Shown here: one piece after another, positions 25,725-35,119 of the stretch | Layout: the number at the start of each line of letters is the position of its first letter | Numbering within the stretch: position 1 is the stretch's first letter | Assembly: GCF_041224595.1 (NCBI RefSeq) | Contig: NZ_JBGFGN010000162.1 | Location: 62,001 to 126,000 of the forward strand | Length of the DNA: 64,000 nucleotides | From: Donghicola sp041224595 | Lineage (GTDB): Bacteria; Pseudomonadota; Alphaproteobacteria; Rhodobacterales; Rhodobacteraceae | Reading direction: 5' to 3' | The notes under the pieces: generated by a model | The model's database searches: none | What the model saw: the letters and a program-made list of their open reading frames with translations, nothing else | Told to the model about the DNA's origin: nothing | Translations under genes and position numbers: made by a program

Positions 25725-27116
25725 ATGTCAGACTCTTCCTCGAACGCAATGTGGGGCGGCCGTTTCGCCGCTGGACCGGACGCGATCATGGAGGCAATTA
25801 ATGCCTCGATCGGGTTCGACAAGCGGTTGGCCGCACAGGACATCGCTGGCTCTCGGGCCCACGCGGCCATGTTGGCTGCACAAGGCATCCTGAGGGATAG
25901 CGACGCAGAGGCCATTCGTGAAGGCCTACTCACGGTGTTGTCAGAGATCGAAAGCGGATCTTTCGAGTTTTCGACTGCCCTTGAGGATATCCACATGAAC
26001 GTGGAATCGCGGCTCAAGGAGATCGTGGGCGAACCCGCAGGTCGTCTGCACACCGCGCGGTCGCGCAACGATCAGGTTGCGACCGATTTCCGTCTGTGGA
26101 CCCGTGACCAGATCGACGCCGCGATTGGCGGGGTCGAGGCGCTGATCCGTGCGCTGCTGGTGCAGGCCGAGGCGGGCGCGGACTGGGTGATGCCCGGCTT
26201 CACGCACCTGCAGACCGCGCAGCCGGTGACGTGGGGCCACCATATGATGGCTTATGTCGAGATGTTCAGCCGCGACCTGAGCCGTTTCAAGGACGCCCGC
26301 GCGCGCATGAACGAGAGCCCCTTGGGCGCGGCAGCGCTGGCGGGCACGTCCTTCCCGATTGACCGTCATATGACCGCCGAGGCGCTGGGTTTTGATCGCC
26401 CGATGGCGAACTCGCTTGATGCGGTGTCGGCGCGTGACTTTGCGCTGGAATTCCTGAGCAACGCGAGCATCTGCGCGATGCACCTGAGCCGCTTTGCCGA
26501 AGAGCTGGTGATCTGGTCCTCGGCCCAGTTCCGGTTTGTGACCCTGTCGGATCGTTTCTCGACCGGTTCGTCGATCATGCCGCAGAAGAAAAACCCTGAT
26601 GCGGCAGAGCTGATCCGCGCCAAGATTGGCCGGATTTTCGGTGCTAACGTTGCACTGATGATGGTGATGAAGGGTCTGCCGCTGGCCTATTCCAAGGACA
26701 TGCAGGAAGACAAAGAGCAGGTCTTTGACGCTGCCGACAACCTGATGCTGGCGCTGGCCGCGATGGAAGGCATGGTCAAGGACATGAGCGCGAACCGTCC
26801 GCAATTGGCGGCGGCTGCGGGCAGCGGATTCTCGACCGCGACCGATCTGGCCGACTGGCTGGTACGGGTTCTGGATATGCCGTTCCGCGATGCCCACCAC
26901 GTGACCGGATCGCTGGTGGCGCTGGCCGAGTCGAAGAATTGCGATCTGCCCGACCTGACGCTGGACGACATGAAATCGGTGCACGACGCGATCACGGACG
27001 AAGTTTTCGGCGTGCTCGGGGTGGACAACTCGGTTGCGTCGCGCATGTCCTATGGGGGCACCGCGCCGGAACAGGTCCGCGCGCAGGTGGCGCGTTGGAA
27101 AGAGGTTCTGGGATGA
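25725..27116 (+). CDS. argH: Argininosuccinate lyase
   Basis: ArgH splits argininosuccinate into arginine and fumarate in the last step of arginine synthesis. The 463-residue product has the standard length, the fumarase-superfamily signature GSSIMPQKKNPD and the TARSRNDQVATDFRLW segment. It is the first gene of the argH-lipoprotein-DUF2834-lysA-DUF4175 run. The start ATG 25725 follows GGGGGCACGAC. The end overlaps the next gene by ATGA at 27113-27116. Confidence 0.97.
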   Translation: MSDSSSNAMWGGRFAAGPDAIMEAINASIGFDKRLAAQDIAGSRAHAAMLAAQGILRDSDAEAIREGLLTVLSEIESGSFEFSTALEDIHMNVESRLKEIVGEPAGRLHTARSRNDQVATDFRLWTRDQIDAAIGGVEALIRALLVQAEAGADWVMPGFTHLQTAQPVTWGHHMMAYVEMFSRDLSRFKDARARMNESPLGAAALAGTSFPIDRHMTAEALGFDRPMANSLDAVSARDFALEFLSNASICAMHLSRFAEELVIWSSAQFRFVTLSDRFSTGSSIMPQKKNPDAAELIRAKIGRIFGANVALMMVMKGLPLAYSKDMQEDKEQVFDAADNLMLALAAMEGMVKDMSANRPQLAAAAGSGFSTATDLADWLVRVLDMPFRDAHHVTGSLVALAESKNCDLPDLTLDDMKSVHDAITDEVFGVLGVDNSVASRMSYGGTAPEQVRAQVARWKEVLG

Positions 27117-27253
27117 CACGGATTTTTGCCCTTGGGCTGGTGGCTTTGCTGGCCGCGTGCGGCGCGGATGGCGAGCCTGAGCGCCCCGAAAAGGGTGAAC
27201 CTGCGTTTGGCGTGACACTGTCCGGAACCGCAGAGATGGGGATTTCGGGATGA
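27113..27253 (+). CDS. Small lipoprotein (46 residues)
   Basis: The product has a short signal sequence and a lipobox (LLAACG, cysteine at residue 16), then about 30 polar residues rich in Glu, Pro and Gly with no motif. It is linked at both ends by 4-bp ATGA overlaps, with argH before and DUF2834 after, which shows it is translated. It is probably a membrane-anchored peptide of the cell envelope. Its role is unknown. Confidence 0.75.
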   Translation: MTRIFALGLVALLAACGADGEPERPEKGEPAFGVTLSGTAEMGISG

Positions 27254-27567
27254 CACCGCTGCGCGTGATCTATCTGGCTTTGGCGCTGTGGGGGGCTGTG
27301 CACCCCATGGCCTATTTCCTGACCTGGTTCTGGGAGAACGGGTTTGCGATGGGGCCGATGATCGACGCGTGGCATGCGAATGCGGCATCCAGTGGGCTCG
27401 TTTGGGATCTGACGATCGCGGCGATTGCCCTGACCGTGTGGATTTTGGCCGAGGTTTGGGTGCGGCGGAACTGGATTTCGCTGATCGCGATTCCGGCGAC
27501 GTTCTGCATCGGGGTCAGCTGCGGGTTGCCGCTGTATCTCTATTTCCGGAGCCGCCCGATCGACTGA
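27250..27567 (+). CDS. DUF2834 domain membrane protein
   Basis: The 105-residue product has three hydrophobic helices and the DUF2834 layout (YLALALWGAVHPMAYFLTWF near the start, then a W-containing second helix). It is an inner-membrane protein of unknown function. Its ATG overlaps the lipoprotein stop by 4 bp, so three genes from argH on form one coupled unit. Confidence 0.8.
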   Translation: MTPLRVIYLALALWGAVHPMAYFLTWFWENGFAMGPMIDAWHANAASSGLVWDLTIAAIALTVWILAEVWVRRNWISLIAIPATFCIGVSCGLPLYLYFRSRPID

Positions 27568-27570
27568 GCC

Positions 27571-27603
27571 GTCGGATTTTGGGTGTTTATGCCAAGATGA
27601 AGG
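27571..27603 (+). repeat. Gene-end repeat copy 1 (short form)
   Basis: A GGGTGTTTATGCCAAGATGAAGG core lies after DUF2834. It resembles copies at 38071 and 63937, which have GGGGTATTTG or GGAGTATTTT followed by CCAAGAAAGA or CAAAAAGAAG. Such gene-end elements are common in Rhodobacteraceae genomes; the role is unclear. Confidence 0.45.
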
Positions 27604-27819
27604 AGCGGGCGCGCTGATGCGGTGCCTGCTCTTTTTGGTCACGTTTTCGAGTGGCTCGTCGCGTTTCGCCATTTCGCATATTGAGGCGACTCCCGCGTCT
27701 GCCAGGAAAAGGCCGGCAATAAAGCGAATATCTAGGGGCTTTTGCGCGGCTGTGATTGCTTCGTCCGGCGGCTGTGCCTAAAAGGCGGCGCAATGAAACG
27801 CCGCAAAGGAGGCTGGCCC

Positions 27820-29085
27820 ATGGATCATTTCCTGTACCGCGATGGCGCACTCTTTGCCGAGGACGTGCCGGTTTCCGAAATCGTCGCGGCTGTTGGCTCG
27901 CCCGTTTATATTTATTCGACCGCGACGCTGGAACGGCACTTTAAGCTGTTTGACGAGGCTCTGGCCGGTATGGACCATCTGGTGTGCTACGCGATGAAGG
28001 CGGCCAGCAATCAGGCGATCCTGAAGACTTTGGCGGCGCTGGGCGCGGGCATGGATGTGGTGTCGGGCGGTGAGTATGCGCGCGCCAAGGCGGCGGGTGT
28101 GCCCGGCGATCGCATCGTGTTTTCCGGTGTGGGCAAGACCGACGAGGAAATCCGCGCCGCGCTGACCGGTGGCATTCGCCAGTTCAACGTGGAATCAGAG
28201 CCCGAGATGCGGGCGATTGACCGTGTGGCGCAGTCTTTGGGCGTTGTGGCTCCGATCACCGTGCGTGTGAATCCAGATGTGGATGCCAAGACCCACGAGA
28301 AAATTGCCACCGGCAAGTCGGAGAACAAGTTTGGCATTCCGATCGCCAAGGCGCGAGAGGTCTATGCCGAGGCGGCGTCGATGAAGGGCCTTAAGGTCAT
28401 TGGCATCGACGTGCATATCGGCAGCCAGCTGACGGATCTGGAACCCTTCCGTCTGGCGTACCGCAAGGTCGCGGAACTGACCGAGACCCTGCGCGCGGAT
28501 GGGCACGAGATTTCGCGTCTGGATCTGGGCGGCGGTCTGGGGATCCCCTACGAGCGCGGCAATTCGGCGCCGCCGCTGCCTGTGGAATACGGCAGCATGA
28601 TCAAGGAAGAATTGGGGCATCTGGGCTGCGAGATCGAGATCGAGCCCGGTCGTCTGATCGCGGGCAATGCGGGCATTCTGGCCAGCCGGATCATCTATCT
28701 GAAAGAAGGTGAAGGCCGCGAGTTCATGATCATTGATGCGGCGATGAACGATCTGATCCGTCCGGCGATGTACAGCGCGCACCACGATATTGTGCCAGTG
28801 CAAGAGGCCGCGCCGGGGGCAGAGCAGCAGCCCTATGACATCGTGGGGCCGGTGTGCGAATCGGGCGATACCTTTGCCAAGGGGCGCATGATGCCGAAGC
28901 TGTCCGAGGGGGATCTGGTCGCGTTCCGCAGTGCGGGGGCCTATGGCGCTGTGATGTCGAGTGAATACAACACGCGGCCCCTGATCCCCGAGGTTCTGGT
29001 GAAGCATGATCAATTCGCTGTCATCCGTCCGCGGCCGAGCTTTGACGAAATCATAAACCGCGATACCATCCCCGAGTGGCTCTGA
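27820..29085 (+). CDS. lysA: Diaminopimelate decarboxylase
   Basis: LysA converts meso-diaminopimelate to lysine with pyridoxal phosphate. The 421-residue product has the PLP lysine in CYAMKAASN, the glycine-rich phosphate loop GGGLGIPY, and the CESGD motif that carries an active-site cysteine. The start is ATG 27820 with AAAGGAGG at 27805-27812, 7 bp away; the frame is open well upstream but lacks a ribosome site. The DUF4175 gene follows after 39 bp. Confidence 0.97.
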   Translation: MDHFLYRDGALFAEDVPVSEIVAAVGSPVYIYSTATLERHFKLFDEALAGMDHLVCYAMKAASNQAILKTLAALGAGMDVVSGGEYARAKAAGVPGDRIVFSGVGKTDEEIRAALTGGIRQFNVESEPEMRAIDRVAQSLGVVAPITVRVNPDVDAKTHEKIATGKSENKFGIPIAKAREVYAEAASMKGLKVIGIDVHIGSQLTDLEPFRLAYRKVAELTETLRADGHEISRLDLGGGLGIPYERGNSAPPLPVEYGSMIKEELGHLGCEIEIEPGRLIAGNAGILASRIIYLKEGEGREFMIIDAAMNDLIRPAMYSAHHDIVPVQEAAPGAEQQPYDIVGPVCESGDTFAKGRMMPKLSEGDLVAFRSAGAYGAVMSSEYNTRPLIPEVLVKHDQFAVIRPRPSFDEIINRDTIPEWL

Positions 29086-29124
29086 GGCAATGTCGCCCGG
29101 AGCAAGCTATTCCGGGCGAGGTGC

Positions 29125-31638
29125 ATGGCAGCGCAAGAACAGCTTCCGAAATCCATTCGTAAACCGCTGGCACTGACGTGGGCGGGCCTGTGGGCAGAGC
29201 GTGTGACGCATGCCTTTTGGCCTGTCTGGTCGGTGCTGTTTGTGTTTGCGGGACTGATGATGTTCGGCCTGTTCGGGCCGCTTCCGTTCTGGGGGCTGGC
29301 GCTGACGGTTGGCCTGTTTGGTCTGGCGGTGGCTGTTTATTTGGTGCGGGGGCTGCGGTCATTCCATATGCCGTCGCGCGAGGATGCGCTGCGTCGGCTG
29401 GATGCGACTTTGCCGGGCCGTCCGATCGCAGCGCTGCGGGACCGTCCCGCAGTTGGCAACGGGGACCCCGCGTCCGAGGCGCTGTGGCATGCCCATTTGC
29501 TGCGCATGGCAGAGCGGGTTCAGGCGGCAAAAGCCGTGGGCCCTGCGCTGAGCCAGACCAAGCGCGATCCCTATGCCCTGCGCTATGTCGCGATTGTGGC
29601 TGCGGCGATGGGCCTTTTGTTCGGGTCATTTGGCCAGATGGGGGCGTTGTCTGATGGCACGGGCAGCGGGGCTGCCCAAGCGGCGGGGCCGTCTTGGGAA
29701 GGATGGGTCGAGCCGCCCGCGCATACCCGTCAGCCTGCGCTTTATTTGAATGATTTGGCCGCTGGACCCTTGGACCTGATGCAGGGGAGCCGTGTGATCG
29801 TACGCCTATATGGGGGCGAGGGGCTCACGCTGTCCGAGACTGTGAGCGGCGATGCGCCAGAACAGCTATTGACCGCTGCCGATGCACCTGTTCGCACGCG
29901 AGAATTTTCTGTCGCTCAGAGCGGCACCTTGGAAATCACGGGGGATGGCGGGCGTGCTTGGACGGTCGCTCTGCGGCCTGATGCTGTGCCGACGGTGTCG
30001 CAGAATGGCGAGGTGGAGGCCACCCCCGAAGGCGAGATGAGCCTGCCGTTCTACGCCGAGGATGACTATGGGATCGTGGGGGGCAGCGCGGAAATCCGGC
30101 TAGATCTGGCTTCGGTGGATCGTCGCTATGGGCTCGCGCTGGAACCTGAGCCGCGCGACGGTTTGCGCTCTGATCTGCCGCTGAGCTATTCGGGAAGCCG
30201 TCAGGCTTTTGGCGAGATTCTGCGAGAAGATTTCTCGAAGCACCCTTGGGCGAATTTGCCTGTGCACGTTGTGCTTCGGGTGGAAGATGCCATCGGGCAG
30301 GTGGGACATTCAGATGTGCTGGCCTTTGAATTGCCCGGGCGCAGGTTCTTTGACCCCGTGGCGCGCGCAGTAATTGAGGCGCGCCGTGATCTGATGTGGA
30401 ACCGCGAGAATGCTTCGCGGATCGGGCAGGTGATGCGGGCGGTGACCTATCGGCCCGAGGATGTTTTTCGCAACATGGAGCGGTACGAGGGCCTGAAAGC
30501 CATTCTGGCGCGTCTTGAGACTGCGGGGACATCCATGGACGCTGAGACCCGCGATGCGCTGGCCGAAGAGCTGTGGGCCTATGCGCTGGAGCTGGAAGAC
30601 GGCGATCTGGAAGATGCAAGAGAGCGGATGCGTCAGGCGCAGGAACGCCTGACCGAGGCGATGCGTAATGGCGCCAGCCCCGAAGAGATCGAGCGGTTGA
30701 TGCAGGAACTGCGCGATGCCACGCGCGATTTCATGCAGGAATTGGCCGAGCGGAACGGCGACCAGATGGACGATGATGCGCAGAGCAACTCTGAAAACAC
30801 CATGGAGCTGACCCAGAACGATCTGCAAGAGATGATGGACCGCATCCAAGAGCTGATGAACGAAGGCCGCATGGCCGAGGCACAGCAGATGCTGGATCAG
30901 TTGATGCAGATGATGGAGAATATGAGCGTCCAACAAGGGCAGGGCGGTCAGGGCCAGCAAGCCATGGACGATCTGGGCAACACGCTGCGCGAACAGCAAG
31001 AATTGTCGGACGATGCGTTTGACCAGCTGAATCAAGGGCAGCAAGGTCAAGAAGGCCAGCAGCAGGGTCAGGGTCAACAAGGCCAAGGCCAACAGGGCGA
31101 TCAGGCCCAGAATGGTCAGGGACAGGGCCAAGGGCTTGCCGATCAGTTGGCGCAGCGCCAGCGGTCCCTGCGCAATGAACTCGAGCGTCAGCGGCGCAAT
31201 CTGCCCGGCGCGGGCACCGAAGACGGCGATGCGGCGCGGCGTAATTTGGACGATGCGGGCCGGTCTATGGACGAGGCAGAGGATGCCTTGCGCGACAATG
31301 ATTTGGGCGAGGCGATAGACCGTCAGGCCGATGCCATTGAGAGTATGCGCGAAGGGCTGCGCAGCTTGGAGCAGGCGCTTGAGGGGCAGGAGCAGGGTCA
31401 AGATCAGGCCGGCGGCCAACAAGGGCAGGGCCGACCGATGGGCGAGGGCCGTCAGGATCCTTTGGGTCGCCGCGAAGGCAACGGCGCGCCTATGGGGACC
31501 GAAGACCCGATGCTGAATGGCGAGGATGTGTACCGCCGTGCCGAAGAACTGACCGAAGAGATTCGCCGCCGCTCGGCTGAAACCGAGCGTCCAGAAGAAG
31601 AGCGCGACTACCTGAACCGACTGCTCGACCGCTTCTGA
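29125..31638 (+). CDS. TIGR02302/DUF4175 family membrane protein, Gln-rich
   Basis: The 837-residue product has two closely spaced membrane helices near residues 30-75 and a third near 155-172, a periplasmic-like beta domain, then a long charged helical region with many Glu/Arg heptads. Residues about 600-672 form a low-complexity tract of Gln and Gly (repeats of QGQ and GQQ), and a second such patch lies near 755-772. The family is conserved in alphaproteobacteria and its function is not established. It shares an operon with lysA. Confidence 0.85.
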   Translation: MAAQEQLPKSIRKPLALTWAGLWAERVTHAFWPVWSVLFVFAGLMMFGLFGPLPFWGLALTVGLFGLAVAVYLVRGLRSFHMPSREDALRRLDATLPGRPIAALRDRPAVGNGDPASEALWHAHLLRMAERVQAAKAVGPALSQTKRDPYALRYVAIVAAAMGLLFGSFGQMGALSDGTGSGAAQAAGPSWEGWVEPPAHTRQPALYLNDLAAGPLDLMQGSRVIVRLYGGEGLTLSETVSGDAPEQLLTAADAPVRTREFSVAQSGTLEITGDGGRAWTVALRPDAVPTVSQNGEVEATPEGEMSLPFYAEDDYGIVGGSAEIRLDLASVDRRYGLALEPEPRDGLRSDLPLSYSGSRQAFGEILREDFSKHPWANLPVHVVLRVEDAIGQVGHSDVLAFELPGRRFFDPVARAVIEARRDLMWNRENASRIGQVMRAVTYRPEDVFRNMERYEGLKAILARLETAGTSMDAETRDALAEELWAYALELEDGDLEDARERMRQAQERLTEAMRNGASPEEIERLMQELRDATRDFMQELAERNGDQMDDDAQSNSENTMELTQNDLQEMMDRIQELMNEGRMAEAQQMLDQLMQMMENMSVQQGQGGQGQQAMDDLGNTLREQQELSDDAFDQLNQGQQGQEGQQQGQGQQGQGQQGDQAQNGQGQGQGLADQLAQRQRSLRNELERQRRNLPGAGTEDGDAARRNLDDAGRSMDEAEDALRDNDLGEAIDRQADAIESMREGLRSLEQALEGQEQGQDQAGGQQGQGRPMGEGRQDPLGRREGNGAPMGTEDPMLNGEDVYRRAEELTEEIRRRSAETERPEEERDYLNRLLDRF

Positions 31639-31641
31639 GGA

Positions 31642-32616
31642 TTATTCCAAGGGCTGGGCTTCAGAGCTGAAGCTGTCGAGCCACGCGGCCACATTCCGCG
31701 CCTTGGTGTCCAGCCACCCGCGTGCTGTGTCTACTGATGTGACATAGGTGCGCAGGGCTGGTGCGGCAGCGGGCATGGAAGCCGAAATCGCACCGGCTTT
31801 GACGTAGAACATCGCAAGCAACAGGGCGAAAATTATTGTCAGGAAGAAGCCCGAACGGAAGCCTTTTTGCCGTTCCTCCTCGGGGTCTTCCATCAATTCG
31901 CCCGGGGTGCGGACAGACCGGACTTTGGGCGCTTCGCGTGTGCGAAGCGTGGAATTGATATCTTCTACATCAGGGAGCAGATCGCGGCGCGAGCGATGGC
32001 CGGTGTCCTGTTCGGAGGCCATTTCCGCTGCGAGCAGCTCTGCTTCTGCGGATGCGTAATCTTGTGCCTCTTCTTCCTCTTCTGCCTCGCGCGCCTCTTT
32101 TTCGCGCAAAGACGGGATGTCGGCGGGTACGATCCGCTTCTTGATGGGTTGCATCAGGCCAAGTTCTGGTTGGCTCTCTATCGGTCCGCTTTCTTCCTGA
32201 GCGCGGCGCTCAGCCTCGAACTCGGCCTCTTGCTGAAGAACCTCACGAACCTTGGGGTCAAGTTCGCGGCGAGGCAGGTCAGGCGCTGGCGCCTCTTCGT
32301 CCTCTGCATCAGCGGGGTCGTCAAGGACCGGTTCATCGGTCGGCAGATTGGTTTGCGCCTCTTCTTCGGCAGCAAGACGGTCGAGCATTTCTTCGGGCGA
32401 AATCTCACCTTCGGACTCAGCAGCCTGCTCGGGTGTCTCATCAAGAGGCGCGTCGGCGGGCGCCAGATTCTCTTCCTGATCTTTGGCAGAATGGCTGGCG
32501 GGCTCTTGGAACCACGTGTTGGCACAGTTCGAACACTGCACGTCCCGACCTTCTTCCGGAATAACGTTATCCGGAACTTCGTAGATTGCGCCGCAATTCG
32601 GACAGGTAAGCCGCAT
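31642..32616 (-). CDS. Zinc-ribbon domain membrane protein (MJ0042-type N-terminus)
   Basis: The 324-residue product starts with a zinc ribbon (C5-C8 and C28-C31: RLTCPNCGAIYEVP and VQCSNCANTWF), then a very acidic middle region rich in Glu, Asp, Ala and Pro, and one membrane helix near residues 245-265. The ribbon sits in the cytoplasm at the membrane. ATG 32616 fits homologues that begin MRL.CPNC; two upstream in-frame ATGs do not. It is divergent from ftsE across 159 bp. Function unknown. Confidence 0.78.
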   Translation of the reverse strand: MRLTCPNCGAIYEVPDNVIPEEGRDVQCSNCANTWFQEPASHSAKDQEENLAPADAPLDETPEQAAESEGEISPEEMLDRLAAEEEAQTNLPTDEPVLDDPADAEDEEAPAPDLPRRELDPKVREVLQQEAEFEAERRAQEESGPIESQPELGLMQPIKKRIVPADIPSLREKEAREAEEEEEAQDYASAEAELLAAEMASEQDTGHRSRRDLLPDVEDINSTLRTREAPKVRSVRTPGELMEDPEEERQKGFRSGFFLTIIFALLLAMFYVKAGAISASMPAAAPALRTYVTSVDTARGWLDTKARNVAAWLDSFSSEAQPLE

Positions 32617-32775
32617 CAAGCCCCGCTTCGACGACCAAGGCGTCATAGGTGAGTTATCATTTTCATCCGTTGTAATCCTTGTTGAAACAAAGGCAAAGTC
32701 AATGTTTACCGTGCATTGCAACGGTTTCTAGCGTACGGCAAAAGCGTATCGGACAGGAAAAGCGAGGGGCGAGTG

Positions 32776-33450
32776 GTGATCGAGCTGGACAACATGGCTT
32801 ACAGCTATGGCGGTGGGGAGCTGCTGAGCGGTGTCTCGTTGCAGTTGCAGCCTGGGGCTTTTCACTTTCTGACCGGCCCGTCCGGGGCAGGCAAAACAAC
32901 GTTTTTGCGCCTGTGTTACGGCGATTTGACGGCGACGGCAGGCAGTGTGCGGCTGTTTGGTCAGGACGTCCGTGATCTCACCCGAGATGATCTGGCCATC
33001 ATGCGTCGCCGGGTCGGGGTCGTGCATCAGGACTGCCAGTTTCTGGATCACTTGCCGCTCCATGAAAACATCGCACTTCCGCTGACAGTTTCCGGCCAAG
33101 GCGGAAACGAGGACGCCAATTTGCGCGAATTGATTCAGTGGGTTGGGTTGTCGCACCGCGCGCGGGCGCTGCCGCCAGAGCTTTCGGGTGGTGAACGTCA
33201 AAGAGCGGCGCTGGCGCGGGCGGTGATCATGTCACCTGATGTTATTCTTGCAGACGAACCGACGGGCAACGTGGATTGGGAGATGTCCCAGCGCCTGTTG
33301 ACTTTGCTGATTGAGCTGAACCGGTTGGGCAAAACAGTGCTGATCGCGACGCACGATCTGGCGCTGATCCGCGCGGCGAAGTCGCAGGTCCAAGTGCGCG
33401 TGCTGCGGATCGCGAACAGGAAACTGCAATTTGCGGGGGCTGATCTATGA
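32776..33450 (+). CDS. ftsE: Cell division ATP-binding protein FtsE
   Basis: FtsE is the ATPase of the FtsEX complex, which joins the division ring to peptidoglycan hydrolases. The 224-residue product has Walker A GPSGAGKT, the ABC signature LSGGERQRAALARAV and Walker B VILADEPTGNVDW. The start is GTG 32776, following GAGGGG at 32764-32769; a GTG one codon earlier is also possible. The last 4 bp overlap ftsX. Confidence 0.95.
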   Translation: MIELDNMAYSYGGGELLSGVSLQLQPGAFHFLTGPSGAGKTTFLRLCYGDLTATAGSVRLFGQDVRDLTRDDLAIMRRRVGVVHQDCQFLDHLPLHENIALPLTVSGQGGNEDANLRELIQWVGLSHRARALPPELSGGERQRAALARAVIMSPDVILADEPTGNVDWEMSQRLLTLLIELNRLGKTVLIATHDLALIRAAKSQVQVRVLRIANRKLQFAGADL

Positions 33451-34349
33451 ACCCTCTTCGCTGGATTCTGTCAATTTTCGCGTCGGATTCGCAGGCTGAC
33501 CGTGTGGTTCCGCCAACCGGCCACACCGTCCGACTGACCCTGTTCAGCGCCGCGGCCATGGCTTTTCTCGCTGTGTTTGCGATGGCTTTGTCTATGGCGA
33601 CAGGGCGTTTGGCCGTGCGCTGGGGGGACGAATTGGCGCGCTCTTCGACGATCCGGATTTCTGCACCCGAAGCGCAGATGACGGCCCAGACCGAAGCGGC
33701 TTTGCGCGTTTTGTCGACCACGCCGGGAATCAAGAGCGCCCGCGCGCTGACCGACGAAGAGCAGCAGGCGCTACTGGCCCCTTGGTTTGGGAATGGTGTC
33801 GCCTTGGATGCGCTATCTGTCCCGCAACTGATCGAGGTTGTCGAAGAAGGCGAGGGATACGACGCAAATGGTTTGCGTTTGCGTTTGCAGGCCGAAGTTC
33901 CCGGCGCGACTCTGGACGACCACGCGCAGTGGCGCAAACCCTTGATCCGCGCGGCGATCAGCCTGCGGCGGCTCGGCACTCTGTCACTCTTGTTGATTGG
34001 GGGCACCACGGCGGCGATGATTACCTTGGCGGCGACCGCGGCCTTGGCGGCGAACGCACAGGTCATTCGTGTGCTGCGTCTGGTAGGGGCGACCGACGTT
34101 TACATCGCCAGCGCGTTTGTACGGCGGTTTACCGTGCGGGCGCTGTTTGGTGGAGTGATCGGAACCGTGATTGGAATGGTCGCGGTGTTCCTGCTGCCAA
34201 GCGCACAGACCGAGGGAGGCTTTCTGACCGGGCTTGGTTTTCAGGGCTGGCAATGGGCTTGGCCCTTGGCGATCCCGCCCTTGGGGGCTGTTGTGGCTTA
34301 TTTCGCGACCCGCGCGGCCGCGATGCGGACGTTGAGAGGACTGCGATAA
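33447..34349 (+). CDS. ftsX: Cell division protein FtsX
   Basis: FtsX is the membrane partner of FtsE and passes its conformational change to periplasmic hydrolases. The 300-residue product has the ABC-permease-like FtsX pattern: a cytoplasmic N-terminus, a first helix at about residues 30-50, an extracytoplasmic domain, and three helices at about 170-290. It overlaps ftsE by ATGA, and its stop codon directly abuts the next gene's ATG. Confidence 0.93.
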   Translation: MNPLRWILSIFASDSQADRVVPPTGHTVRLTLFSAAAMAFLAVFAMALSMATGRLAVRWGDELARSSTIRISAPEAQMTAQTEAALRVLSTTPGIKSARALTDEEQQALLAPWFGNGVALDALSVPQLIEVVEEGEGYDANGLRLRLQAEVPGATLDDHAQWRKPLIRAAISLRRLGTLSLLLIGGTTAAMITLAATAALAANAQVIRVLRLVGATDVYIASAFVRRFTVRALFGGVIGTVIGMVAVFLLPSAQTEGGFLTGLGFQGWQWAWPLAIPPLGAVVAYFATRAAAMRTLRGLR

Positions 34350-35087
34350 ATGGCAAAGGCGTGGCGTTGGGTCAGATCCATTGTGTTCTTGATCCAGATG
34401 TATCTGATGATGCCCGTGCTTGGGCTGCTTTACCTGCCTTGGGCGCTTGTTGACCGCCGCGGCGCTTATGGGGGGATCCATGCCTATTGCAAATGGGTGC
34501 GATGGACCGCGTCATGGATGGTGGGCCTGCGGACAGAAATTCGCGGAACCGTCCCGACAGGTGAAGTGATCGTCGCCTCGAAGCACCAGAGTTTTCTGGA
34601 TATCATCATGATTGCCAGCGTTGTGCCGCGCCCGAAATACATCATGAAGGCGAGCCTGCGTTTTGCCCCTGTGCTGGGGTGGTATGCGGGCCGCATTGGC
34701 TGCGTGGCAGTTGAACGCGGCAAACGGGCCGAAGCGATGCGCAACATGGTCCAGCAAGTAAAGCATGGGGATACGCCTGCCGGTCAGTTGATCATTTACC
34801 CCCAAGGCACCCGGGTCGCACCGGGTGTTGATGCCCCCTACAAAATCGGGGCTGGCGTGCTGTATCGTGAGACTGGACAAGACTGTGTCCCCGCCGCGAC
34901 GAATGTCGGGGTCTTTTGGCCGCGTACTGGGATTTACCGAAAGCCGGGTCTTGCAGTGGTCGAATTCCTAGAGCCGATCCCAGCAGGCGCACGGATCGAG
35001 AGCATGATGGAGGTTCTCAAGGATGTCGTCGAAACGCGGTCTGACGCCCTGATGGCCGAAGCCGGTTTTAACGTTATCAAAAAATAG
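34350..35087 (+). CDS. 1-acyl-sn-glycerol-3-phosphate acyltransferase-like protein
   Basis: The 245-residue PlsC-family product has an N-terminal membrane helix, the HX4D motif KHQSFLD (H79, D84) and a third motif reading YPQGTRVAPG, where glutamate of the usual PEGTR is replaced by glutamine. It should acylate lysophosphatidic acid or another lysolipid at the inner membrane. It begins at the base after the ftsX stop, so it is cotranscribed with ftsEX; the link between division and lipid synthesis is inference. Confidence 0.87.
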   Translation: MAKAWRWVRSIVFLIQMYLMMPVLGLLYLPWALVDRRGAYGGIHAYCKWVRWTASWMVGLRTEIRGTVPTGEVIVASKHQSFLDIIMIASVVPRPKYIMKASLRFAPVLGWYAGRIGCVAVERGKRAEAMRNMVQQVKHGDTPAGQLIIYPQGTRVAPGVDAPYKIGAGVLYRETGQDCVPAATNVGVFWPRTGIYRKPGLAVVEFLEPIPAGARIESMMEVLKDVVETRSDALMAEAGFNVIKK

Positions 35088-35119
35088 ATTTTTTTCGCGG
35101 GTGCAGCGACGGAAGCCAA

